In this document: positions 18,016 through 24,854 of the stretch, piece by piece
Layout of the letters: each line of letters starts with the position of its first letter
How positions within the stretch are numbered: position 1 is the first letter of the stretch
From: Dyadobacter sp. SG02
GTDB taxonomy: Bacteria > Bacteroidota > Bacteroidia > Cytophagales > Spirosomataceae
Assembly (NCBI RefSeq): GCF_900109045.1
Contig: NZ_FNYL01000008.1
Coordinates: 62,001-126,000 of the forward strand
Reading direction: 5' to 3'
DNA: 64,000 nt
The notes under the pieces: generated by a model
The model's input: only the letters and a program-made list of their open reading frames with translations
What the model was told of the DNA's origin: nothing
The model's database searches: none
Translations under genes and position numbers: made by a program

Positions 18016-19110
18016 ATGAATGCTTCTTTAGATATCCTACCGCTTAGCAGTTGGATCAATACCGAAGGTAAGCCTTTGGTAATCGCCGGGCCTTGCAGCG
18101 CAGAGACCGAGGAACAAATGTTAGAAACCGCAACCCAGATCAAAGAGGAAGGATTTGCGCACGTAATCCGTGCAGGGGTGTGGAAACCGAGAACTCGTCC
18201 AGGCAGCTTTGAAGGCATGGGAGAGGCAGCTTTGCCATGGTTGCAAGCGGTGAAACAGCAAACAGGCCTGCCTGTGGCTGTGGAAGTTGCTACGCCTCAG
18301 CATATCGAATTGGCATTGAAATACGGCGTTGATATCCTTTGGGTCGGTGCACGTACCACCGTGAACCCGTTCAACGTACAGGAACTTGCTGATGCCCTGA
18401 AAGGAATTGATGTACCTGTATTGGTTAAAAACCCTGTAAACCCTGACCTTCAACTGTGGGTAGGGGCCCTGGAACGTCTGAACCAGGCTGGCGTGAAAAA
18501 ACTCGGTGCGATCCACCGCGGTTTCTCTAACGCGCAGGAGCACAAATTCCGTAACTCCCCAATGTGGAACATCGCGATCGAACTGAAAACGATTTTCCCA
18601 CAATTGCCGGTGATCGGTGACCCTAGCCACATGGCTGGAAAGCGTGCTTACCTGTACGAAATCGCTCAGCGTGCGCTTGATCTTCACTACGATGGTCTGA
18701 TCATCGAATCGCACCGCGATCCGGACAAAGCATGGTCTGACGCTGCACAACAGCTTACGCCAGCTGCTTTGGGACAAATGTTGCACGACCTGCACGTACG
18801 TAAAGAATCATACGGCAGCGATTACGCATCACAACTGGAAATTATCCGTGGCAAAATCGATAACCTAGACCGCGAGTTGCTCGAAACACTGGCAAACCGC
18901 ATGGCCCTGGTGGAGAAACTGGCAGAATACAAACGCGATAACAACGTAGCCGCTTACCAGGTAGATCGTTTCCGCGAAGTATTGGAAACCCGCGCTGGTT
19001 GGGGACGCAGCCTGAATCTGTATCCAAACCTGGTGGACGAATTGTTCAAACTCGTTCACATGGAATCGATCCGCAAGCAAACCGAGGTGATGAACCAGGT
19101 GAATGCTTAA
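18016..19110 (+). CDS. Bifunctional DAHP synthase / chorismate mutase (type II)
   Basis: I choose the ATG at 18016 (364 residues); the longer frame adds 36 unlikely residues. The first ~265 residues are an AroA(I-beta)-type DAHP synthase barrel: GPCSAET, RAGVWKPRTRPGSFEG, IHRGF, GDPSHMAGKR and ESHRDPDKAWSD carry the PEP, E4P and metal ligands. Residues ~275-364 form an AroQ helical chorismate mutase (IRGKIDNLDRELLETLANRM ... KLAEYKR). It makes the first shikimate-pathway intermediate and also prephenate, so both ends of aromatic amino acid synthesis sit on one chain, with the mutase domain a likely allosteric sensor for prephenate or chorismate. Confidence 0.95.
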   Translation: MNASLDILPLSSWINTEGKPLVIAGPCSAETEEQMLETATQIKEEGFAHVIRAGVWKPRTRPGSFEGMGEAALPWLQAVKQQTGLPVAVEVATPQHIELALKYGVDILWVGARTTVNPFNVQELADALKGIDVPVLVKNPVNPDLQLWVGALERLNQAGVKKLGAIHRGFSNAQEHKFRNSPMWNIAIELKTIFPQLPVIGDPSHMAGKRAYLYEIAQRALDLHYDGLIIESHRDPDKAWSDAAQQLTPAALGQMLHDLHVRKESYGSDYASQLEIIRGKIDNLDRELLETLANRMALVEKLAEYKRDNNVAAYQVDRFREVLETRAGWGRSLNLYPNLVDELFKLVHMESIRKQTEVMNQVNA

Positions 19111-19131
19111 TCGGAACAGCATATAATGACG

Positions 19132-19166
19132 AAAGCCGCTCAGTAATGGGCGGCTTTTCTGTTTTT
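19132..19166. terminator. Terminator between convergent DAHP synthase and SGNH esterase genes
   Basis: AAAGCCGC at 19132-19139 pairs with GCGGCTTT at 19150-19157 around a 10-nt loop; a T-rich run follows on the plus strand. It lies between two convergent stop codons. Confidence 0.8.
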
Positions 19167-19175
19167 AATGCATCC

Positions 19176-19817
19176 TTAAATATTCTTTTCCTTCAAAACC
19201 ATGCGGATTTCCCTCGCCCAGATTTCGTAAGCTTTGGTATTCAAATGCGTTTGGTCGACGGCATATTCGGCACGCAGGCCGGTCGAGTCTGAAATGTACG
19301 GGTTCAAATCAATATAGGTAATGTTCTTTTGGGTACAAAAAGAAACCAGGAACGCATTCAATGCATCGACCTGCTTTTTGCTTGAAGGATCGTTCTGCTG
19401 GTAAACGGTCAGCGTTACTACCGGCATGATGCCGTTTTGTATCAGCATTTCAAGCATTGTTTTGAAATTGGCCTGTATGCGTTCCTGCGCTACGCCTACG
19501 GTAATGTCATTGATCCCACCTTTAATGAAACAAACTTTGGGATGCAGGTCGATGACGTGGGATTGGATAAGTTTGAGAAAATGATAACTCGTCAATCCCG
19601 GCAGGCCGTTGTTCATCACATCCATCCTGCCCAGCAACTCCACCCATTTCCCCTGGGCCGTAATGGAATTGCCGTACATGACGATCGTCGGATTGCCTTG
19701 CATTTGCACAAAGCGCTGGGCGATTTTGTCGCGGTAAATGTAGCCGAATATTAAAAAGATCGCGATCAGTACCGCATTCAAAGCAAGCGAAAAGATCAGC
19801 AGCCTTTGTTTTTTCAT
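19176..19817 (-). CDS. SGNH/GDSL-type esterase, membrane-anchored
   Basis: The 213-residue protein starts with one hydrophobic helix (about residues 6-27) that can act as an uncleaved anchor. The SGNH blocks are visible: block I YGNSITA with the nucleophile serine, block II glycine in NGLPGLTSY, block III GGINDI with the oxyanion asparagine, and block V DQTHLN with the Asp/His pair. It should hydrolyse an ester, perhaps of sugars or lipids, in the periplasm. Its start overlaps the tdk stop by 4 nt (ATGA), so the two are probably translated from one transcript although no functional link is evident. Confidence 0.88.
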   Translation of the reverse strand: MKKQRLLIFSLALNAVLIAIFLIFGYIYRDKIAQRFVQMQGNPTIVMYGNSITAQGKWVELLGRMDVMNNGLPGLTSYHFLKLIQSHVIDLHPKVCFIKGGINDITVGVAQERIQANFKTMLEMLIQNGIMPVVTLTVYQQNDPSSKKQVDALNAFLVSFCTQKNITYIDLNPYISDSTGLRAEYAVDQTHLNTKAYEIWAREIRMVLKEKNI

Positions 19818-20419
19818 TTGGAAAACAATTCAGACGCTTTTTCGCCCAGATTGAAACACCGGCGGCAGCGGGCTTCATATAGATCCGTTTCGCCCAGCAG
19901 TACCCGCTCGTTCGAGGGCGAAAGTCGGTAAGAATGTGACGCTACTTCCCCGCATACCATGCAAACCGCATGAACTTTGGTGACATATTCCGCAATAGCC
20001 ATTAGCTGCGGCATGCATCCGAAGGGTTTACCCATATAATCCATATCCAGGCCTGCGATGATCACACGCTTGCCGTTATTGGCCAGCTGGTTGCATACGT
20101 CCACAATACCCTCGTCGAAAAACTGGGCTTCATCGATGCCCACGACCTCGCAATTCTGCGCCAGGTCCGATATTTGTTGAGACGATTGTACGGGTATCGA
20201 GGGAATCGAATTGTCATTGTGGGAAACAATGTTCTCCTCGTGGTATCGTTTATCAAGCGCAGGTTTGAAAATCTGGATTTTTTGCCGGGCAATTCTGGCG
20301 CGGTTGAGTAAGCGGATCAGTTCTTCGGTTTTTCCGGAAAACATGGATCCGCAAATCACTTCGATCCAGCCGGTGCGGGGATTTTGAAATTCTCTTCTGT
20401 GGGATGGTTCTACAAACAT
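19814..20419 (-). CDS. tdk: Thymidine kinase (type II)
   Basis: The 201-residue protein has the Walker A motif GSMFSGKT at residues 24-31, the DEAQFF Walker B-like motif at 96-101, and two cysteine pairs (CMVC and CRRC) that form the structural zinc site of TK1-like enzymes. A YRL/EARC lasso region near the end closes over thymidine. It phosphorylates salvaged thymidine to dTMP in the cytoplasm. It precedes the SGNH esterase gene with a 4-nt overlap and is divergent from the next gene. Confidence 0.96.
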   Translation of the reverse strand: MFVEPSHRREFQNPRTGWIEVICGSMFSGKTEELIRLLNRARIARQKIQIFKPALDKRYHEENIVSHNDNSIPSIPVQSSQQISDLAQNCEVVGIDEAQFFDEGIVDVCNQLANNGKRVIIAGLDMDYMGKPFGCMPQLMAIAEYVTKVHAVCMVCGEVASHSYRLSPSNERVLLGETDLYEARCRRCFNLGEKASELFSK

Positions 20420-20522
20420 ATTTTGGTGCCCGACCGACCATTTGAAAGGTCGATTTTTATTTTATATTTACAAATCAAACATATTTTTCCCAACACTACG
20501 TTACCAAAATTGCTTATTCGTT

Positions 20523-21650
20523 ATGCCGGATAATCTGAATTCAATCGCACTCAACCAGTACTCAGCACGGTTCACAACAACAGTTTTGAACGAAGTGTAC
20601 AGGTCGCAGGACGTCGTTACCGGTGCCGGATTATTAAAACTGACACCCGTACGACAGGTCAACCTGGGTATTCTCAACCGCCTGTTCGAAGAATGGAAAA
20701 ACAATGCCGAAGCCTTCCGCAGCCCTTACTTTGATTTTTCCAATGAAGAAGTAAAAAGTGCGCTGGAAGAATTCATGAACACGGCTTCGCAGCACATAGC
20801 CGTGAAACGTGCCGACCTCGAACCATTACTGTCCGATTCAGTCAAAGAATCGTTGAAACTCCTCCTCGCACCTGCTACCTATTTCGAAGAAAAGATCAGG
20901 GCAGTCTCCGATGCGGAATTTACCCACGCGAAGGCCGAGCAACTCGTCAAATATACGCACATCCACCGCGGCGTCGCGGAGGCATTGCTAGGCCGCCTGA
21001 CCGACAGCGGTTCCGATTCGGTGTACCAGACGCAGGCCGTGAGCTGGTTGTACGAATTCAAAGACAACGCCGACCTGATCGACGATACCGAACAGCATTT
21101 GATGCAATTTGCAGAGGTATTCCCGATCAACCTTGCCGAGCTGAAAATCCAGGAGGCCGAAAGCGCTGTGCCGGTGCCACTGCCTCAGCAGACGCACAAG
21201 CATGAATCGTTCTTCGATTCGGCATTCAGCCAGTTGGAGCCTAGTACTGCCCGTCCGGTAGCACCACGCGCCGAGCCGGCTTCTGCGGTGATCAGCGAGA
21301 TCGTCGCAAAAGCAAATGCAGGGCCAAGCGCGGAAAGAGACTCGTTGAATAACCGTTACAAAGTAGAAATTCCCAAGCCCACGGATGATAAATCCTATGG
21401 TACCGTGCCATTGAAGGTCGAAAACATCGCGGGCAGCATTCCACTTGGTCAACGTTTCATGTTTGTGAACCAGCTTTTCGACCGTAACAGCGAGCATTTC
21501 GACAAAGCGATTTACGAGCTCGACCGCGTGAAGAGTTTCGAGGAAGCCGAAAACCTGATCTGGCATCGTTATGCGTCCAAATATGCATGGGATGTAAACG
21601 GAGAAGCGGTTACCGCGTTACTCGCGATCGTGAAAAGGAAGTTTGCTTAA
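20523..21650 (+). CDS. Conserved Bacteroidota protein of unknown function
   Basis: I place the start at the ATG at 20523 (375 residues), because the 27 residues before it have no conserved look. The N-terminal ~220 residues are helical and acidic. A variable Pro/Ala/Ser-rich linker follows (about 230-290), then a compact C-terminal domain (about 305-375) with SIPLGQRFMFVNQLFDRNSEHFDKAI and SFEEAENLIWHRYAS in parts. That C-terminal domain resembles a short helical module I know from many uncharacterised Bacteroidota proteins. No signal peptide, so cytoplasmic. It is monocistronic and followed by a terminator. Confidence 0.75.
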   Translation: MPDNLNSIALNQYSARFTTTVLNEVYRSQDVVTGAGLLKLTPVRQVNLGILNRLFEEWKNNAEAFRSPYFDFSNEEVKSALEEFMNTASQHIAVKRADLEPLLSDSVKESLKLLLAPATYFEEKIRAVSDAEFTHAKAEQLVKYTHIHRGVAEALLGRLTDSGSDSVYQTQAVSWLYEFKDNADLIDDTEQHLMQFAEVFPINLAELKIQEAESAVPVPLPQQTHKHESFFDSAFSQLEPSTARPVAPRAEPASAVISEIVAKANAGPSAERDSLNNRYKVEIPKPTDDKSYGTVPLKVENIAGSIPLGQRFMFVNQLFDRNSEHFDKAIYELDRVKSFEEAENLIWHRYASKYAWDVNGEAVTALLAIVKRKFA

Positions 21651-21671
21651 AAGCATTTAAATAGCGAATTC

Positions 21672-21704
21672 AATGCGCCGGGAAGAAATTTTCGGCGCAT
21701 TTTG
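21672..21704. terminator. Terminator after the conserved unknown gene
   Basis: AATGCGCCG (21672-21680) pairs with CGGCGCATT (21693-21701) around a 12-nt loop, with TTTTG following. It lies between two convergent stop codons (21650 and 21706). Confidence 0.82.
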
Positions 21705-21705
21705 C

Positions 21706-22551
21706 TTATCCGACGATCTGCTGGAACATCGTCCGTGCCTTCTGTAACTCGCTAGCATCAAGGCAAAGCAACTCTTTTTGTTCTTTGGCAAAATCCACTA
21801 GCCGCTCGGTAGGCATATTACCTACCAGATCGTCTTGCGCCATCGGGCAGCCGCCGTAGCCGAGCAATGCGCCATCGAATCGACGGCAACCAGCATCGTA
21901 AGCCGCCTGTATTTTAATGCGCCAGTCGTCAGGCCGCGTGTGGAAATGCGCGCCGAATTCCAGTTCGGGATAATGCGGGATCAGTGCGGTGAAGAGCCAG
22001 CCGATATCATGCACCTTCGCCACGCCGACGGTATCCGCCAGCGAAAAAGTATTGACGCCCAGTTTTGAAAGCTTTTCCACCCACTCCATCACAATCTCCG
22101 GTGCCCACGTGTCACCGTAAGGGTTGCCAAAACCCATTGAGATGTAAATCACCAGCTCCTTTTTATGTTTCACGCACAAGTCGGCAATGCGTTTCACTCG
22201 TTCGAACGACTCCGCGATGGTAGCCTGCGTGTTGCGCATTTGAAATGTTTCCGAAATGGAGAACGGGTAACCCAGGTAACCGATCTGCTCGAATGCGCAC
22301 GCATCGGCCGCGCCGCGCTCGTTGGCGACAATGGCCAGCAGGTTGGTATTGCTGCCCGAAAGGTCGAGCCGTTCTGCGATCCAGGCGGTATCCTGCATTT
22401 GCGGTATGGCTTTGGACGAAACAAAGCTGCCGAAATCAATCGTATCAAACCCAACCCGGATGAGCTGATTCAGGTAGTCCAGCTTGATCTCCGAAGGGAT
22501 GAAGGGGTGAAAGCCTTGCCAGGCATCGCGGGGGCATTCGATGAATTTCAT
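21706..22551 (-). CDS. Hydroxymethylglutaryl-CoA lyase-like aldolase
   Basis: The 281-residue protein is an HMGL-like TIM barrel. It starts ECPRDAWQG, where the E and D/R positions match the metal and substrate ligands of HMG-CoA lyases. SMGFGNPYGD and FSLADTVG follow in the barrel, the two metal histidines are in GAHFHTR, and the catalytic cysteine is in GYGGCPMAQDDLVGN. HMG-CoA lyase splits HMG-CoA into acetoacetate and acetyl-CoA at the end of leucine catabolism. Other leucine-degradation genes are absent here except an enoyl-CoA hydratase-like gene at 59 kb. Confidence 0.9.
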   Translation of the reverse strand: MKFIECPRDAWQGFHPFIPSEIKLDYLNQLIRVGFDTIDFGSFVSSKAIPQMQDTAWIAERLDLSGSNTNLLAIVANERGAADACAFEQIGYLGYPFSISETFQMRNTQATIAESFERVKRIADLCVKHKKELVIYISMGFGNPYGDTWAPEIVMEWVEKLSKLGVNTFSLADTVGVAKVHDIGWLFTALIPHYPELEFGAHFHTRPDDWRIKIQAAYDAGCRRFDGALLGYGGCPMAQDDLVGNMPTERLVDFAKEQKELLCLDASELQKARTMFQQIVG

Positions 22552-22554
22552 GGT

Positions 22555-22602
22555 TCAATGACTGAATGATTGAATGACCGAATGAGTGAATGAGTGAATG
22601 TG
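22555..22602. repeat. Octanucleotide tandem array, consensus TGAATGAG (6 units)
   Basis: Six consecutive 8-bp units run from 22555 to 22602 (TCAATGAC, TGAATGAT, TGAATGAC, CGAATGAG, TGAATGAG, TGAATGTG). It begins four bases upstream of the HMG-CoA-lyase-like start codon on the minus strand. The same octamer recurs at 33946-34009 and, inverted, at 34098-34189. Confidence 0.9.
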
Positions 22603-22616
22603 ACTGGTACGGACCT

Positions 22617-22669
22617 AAAAAACAAAGACTGCGATCAGGTAGTTCTTGGAAGCTACATGATTGCAGTCA
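22617..22669 (-). terminator. Terminator downstream of the sugar epimerase gene
   Basis: On the minus strand, 22668-22653 pairs with 22642-22627 (GACTGCAATCATGTAG against its near complement, two non-Watson-Crick positions), followed by a T-rich run (complement of 22617-22626). Confidence 0.75.
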
Positions 22670-22678
22670 GTTTTTCAG

Positions 22679-22812
22679 AATGGCGCGAAGCTCCTGCTTC
22701 GTGCTTACTATTTGCAGGCCTCCGGCCGGGCGATACCGCGTAGGCGATTTTGCCGTTCAGAACGGCCGGAGGCCTGCGAATAAGGTGCACGAAGCAAGAG
22801 CTTCGCGCCATT
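22679..22812. repeat. 134-bp palindromic element (REP/MITE-like)
   Basis: Two 50-bp arms (22679-22728 and 22763-22812) are complementary at 44 of 50 positions and enclose a 34-bp core. The outer end reads AATGGCGCGAA; a further copy of TTCGCGCCAT follows at once (22813-22822). GC-rich inner arms (GCAGGCCTCCGGCCG) would make a stable hairpin. It has no reading frame and no flanking direct repeat that I can identify. The end motif TTCGCGCCATT also occurs at 34053-34063. Confidence 0.85.
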
Positions 22813-22823
22813 TCGCGCCATGT

Positions 22824-23885
22824 TTATTTCAAAATCGGCGCGAGATCGGATTCGTTTTCGGCCAGCCAGGCGGTGATTTCTTCGACGATCTGCCGGATGC
22901 CTATTTTCGGTTCCCAGCCTGTCAATGCGGTGACTTTCGTGTTATCAGTCACGTAGAGACGGATATCGGCTGTCCGGTTTTCGGGAACGACTTTGATCGG
23001 GATCGTTTTGCCGGTTACTTCCTGGCAGATTTTTGTCAGTTCCTGCAATGAAGCGCTGCTTTGCAGGCCACCGCCGGCATTCAGGATCTCGCCATTGACC
23101 TTGTCCAGATTATGCAGCTGCCAATCGATCAGATTATAAAGATCGGCCACGTGCAGCATGTCGCGAATTTGCTTACCGGTGCCGCCGTAACCGAAGTAAC
23201 CCAGTTGTTGTTCGAAATAATGCTTCGCGATCCAGAGTACCATTACGCCTTGGTCTACCTTGCCCATTTGCCACGGACCGGTGATCACGCCGCAACGGTT
23301 GATGACCGTTTTGAGGTTGTAGAACTCATTGTATTCCTGAATGATCAGCTCGGAAGCGAGCTTGGTGGTGCCGTAAAGTGAACGGGCGCCGTTGAGCGGG
23401 AAATCTTCGCCAATACCCTTTGACGAAACGCCAGGTACCGGTTGCTCATCGGACAATGCGAAACGGGTTTCTTCTTCCACGAAATTCAGGGTCTCGATCG
23501 TCTTGATCGGGTACACGCGGCTGGTGGAAAGAAAAATAAACCCGGCTTTGTGTTTCAATGCATAATTGAGGCAATTGACAGTGCCAACGAGGTTGGTATT
23601 GATCAGGTAATCGGGCGTACCGTCCAAACCGGCCAGTACCGACGGCTCTGCGGATGCTTCGATCACCGTATCGACCGCCGGAATGGCGTCGAAATCTTCT
23701 TTGTTACGGATATCTCCGTGAACGAACTCCACGCCTGCCTTTTTTAGACGGGATATATTCAGTTCCGAACCTCTTCTTTTAAGGTTGTCGAGCGCGTAAA
23801 CCTGGTAGTCAGGATAATTTGTTTTCAAGGCTATGGCCAGCGAAGAGCCAACAAAACCGGCCCCACCGGTGATCAGGATTTTCAT
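22824..23885 (-). CDS. NAD-dependent sugar epimerase/dehydratase (extended SDR)
   Basis: The 353-residue protein begins with the Rossmann motif GGAGFVGS (residues 7-14), has the HGDIRN adenine-contact segment, a catalytic YGTTK (Tyr-x3-Lys) near the middle, and a C-terminal sugar-nucleotide domain. The pattern 'MVLWIAKHYF...LGYFGYGGTGKQIRDMLHVADL' is typical of CDP-paratose/tyvelose 2-epimerase-like enzymes, so a role in nucleotide-sugar conversion for surface glycans is likely. No other glycan genes are adjacent, which makes the substrate uncertain. A terminator and a palindromic element follow its stop codon. Confidence 0.88.
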   Translation of the reverse strand: MKILITGGAGFVGSSLAIALKTNYPDYQVYALDNLKRRGSELNISRLKKAGVEFVHGDIRNKEDFDAIPAVDTVIEASAEPSVLAGLDGTPDYLINTNLVGTVNCLNYALKHKAGFIFLSTSRVYPIKTIETLNFVEEETRFALSDEQPVPGVSSKGIGEDFPLNGARSLYGTTKLASELIIQEYNEFYNLKTVINRCGVITGPWQMGKVDQGVMVLWIAKHYFEQQLGYFGYGGTGKQIRDMLHVADLYNLIDWQLHNLDKVNGEILNAGGGLQSSASLQELTKICQEVTGKTIPIKVVPENRTADIRLYVTDNTKVTALTGWEPKIGIRQIVEEITAWLAENESDLAPILK

Positions 23886-24020
23886 ATCAGGTAAGTGAAA
23901 CGTGTAGTACCTATAAATGGCAAAGTTAGTCGATTCGAAGGAACCGGTAGTTATGCATTAGATAATTAGCATTTCATTCTTTTGTGATTAAATTTAATAA
24001 ATCGAATAAAATATTTAATT

Positions 24021-24028
24021 TACATTTG
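24021..24028 (+). promoter_or_regulatory. Candidate -7 element of the STN-receptor operon
   Basis: TACATTTG fits TAnnTTTG exactly and lies about 98 bp before the first start codon, in an AT-rich stretch (23960-24030) unlike the surrounding DNA. A -33 TTG at the right distance is missing. Confidence 0.3.
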
Positions 24029-24125
24029 AAGTATGTAACTTATGTTCACTTCATAAAGTACAAGCCCCGGTACTTGCAAGATTTCGTTAGCCTTAAAACG
24101 TATTGCTTTAAAATTGACTGCGTAG

Positions 24126-24854
24126 ATGCGTATTTTTACCACTGCATTATTCCTTTGTGCCCTGTTTTCGGGGAAAACGTTTGCCCAGGGGACACTGGCC
24201 GAAACCTCTTCGGCAAGGGAGGCTGCGGCTTACCCGGTGTCGCTGTATAAAGAAGCCACATCCATTTCCCAGAATCTTTACAATGGCCGCCAGTACTACG
24301 TGTACGACGCGCGCATGGATGAACACCAGTTTTACGAGCAGCGTAGGTGGCTCAATGGGATGGTGCTCTACGACGGCCAGCAGTTCGATAGCATCCCGAT
24401 GCTCTACGATATTTTCCATGACGAGCTGGTGATCCGGCATTTCAACGGGGACCACGTGCTGTTGCAAACCGTGAAGGTGGATTCGTTCATTATCGACCAG
24501 CATCATTTCGCCCGCCTCGAATCGGGGAAAGAGATTAACCCGCAAATGCGGACCGGGTTTTATGACATTGTTTACAGCGGCAAATCGCGTACGCTCGTGC
24601 GCAGGACCAAGTCGCGGCAGGAGAAGATCGTCGACAAGCGAGTGATTGCCTATTATCCCGAAAAGAACTTTTTCTATGTGTTCAAGGATGGCCGTTATCA
24701 TTCGGTACACACGAAGAAATCGACGTTGGAATTGTTCCCGGAGCACAAGCGGGAGTTGCGCAAGGTACTGCGGGAGAATAAGATCAAGTTTCGTAAAAAC
24801 CGTGAAATGGCCATTGTGAAGATGGTAGAAACCTACGATAACCTAGCCAAATGA
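24126..24854 (+). CDS. Secreted protein of unknown function, first gene of the STN-receptor operon
   Basis: The 242-residue protein has a signal peptide (MRIFTTALFLCALFSGKTFAQ). I do not recognise the mature domain. It is rich in Tyr, His and Arg, with beta-rich patterns such as YVYDARMDEHQFYEQ and a very basic C-terminal third (KIKFRKNREMAIVKM). It overlaps the start of the TonB receptor gene by 4 nt (ATGA), so the two are translationally coupled and probably work together in the periplasm or at the outer membrane. No cysteine residue is seen in the mature part, and it is not a lipoprotein. Confidence 0.8.
   Translation: MRIFTTALFLCALFSGKTFAQGTLAETSSAREAAAYPVSLYKEATSISQNLYNGRQYYVYDARMDEHQFYEQRRWLNGMVLYDGQQFDSIPMLYDIFHDELVIRHFNGDHVLLQTVKVDSFIIDQHHFARLESGKEINPQMRTGFYDIVYSGKSRTLVRRTKSRQEKIVDKRVIAYYPEKNFFYVFKDGRYHSVHTKKSTLELFPEHKRELRKVLRENKIKFRKNREMAIVKMVETYDNLAK

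Noticed and set aside
22590..23051. Plus-strand open frame of 153 codons crossing the palindrome and the epimerase end
   Set aside because: It is built from the terminator, the palindrome and the antisense of a clear epimerase gene, with no recognisable domain.
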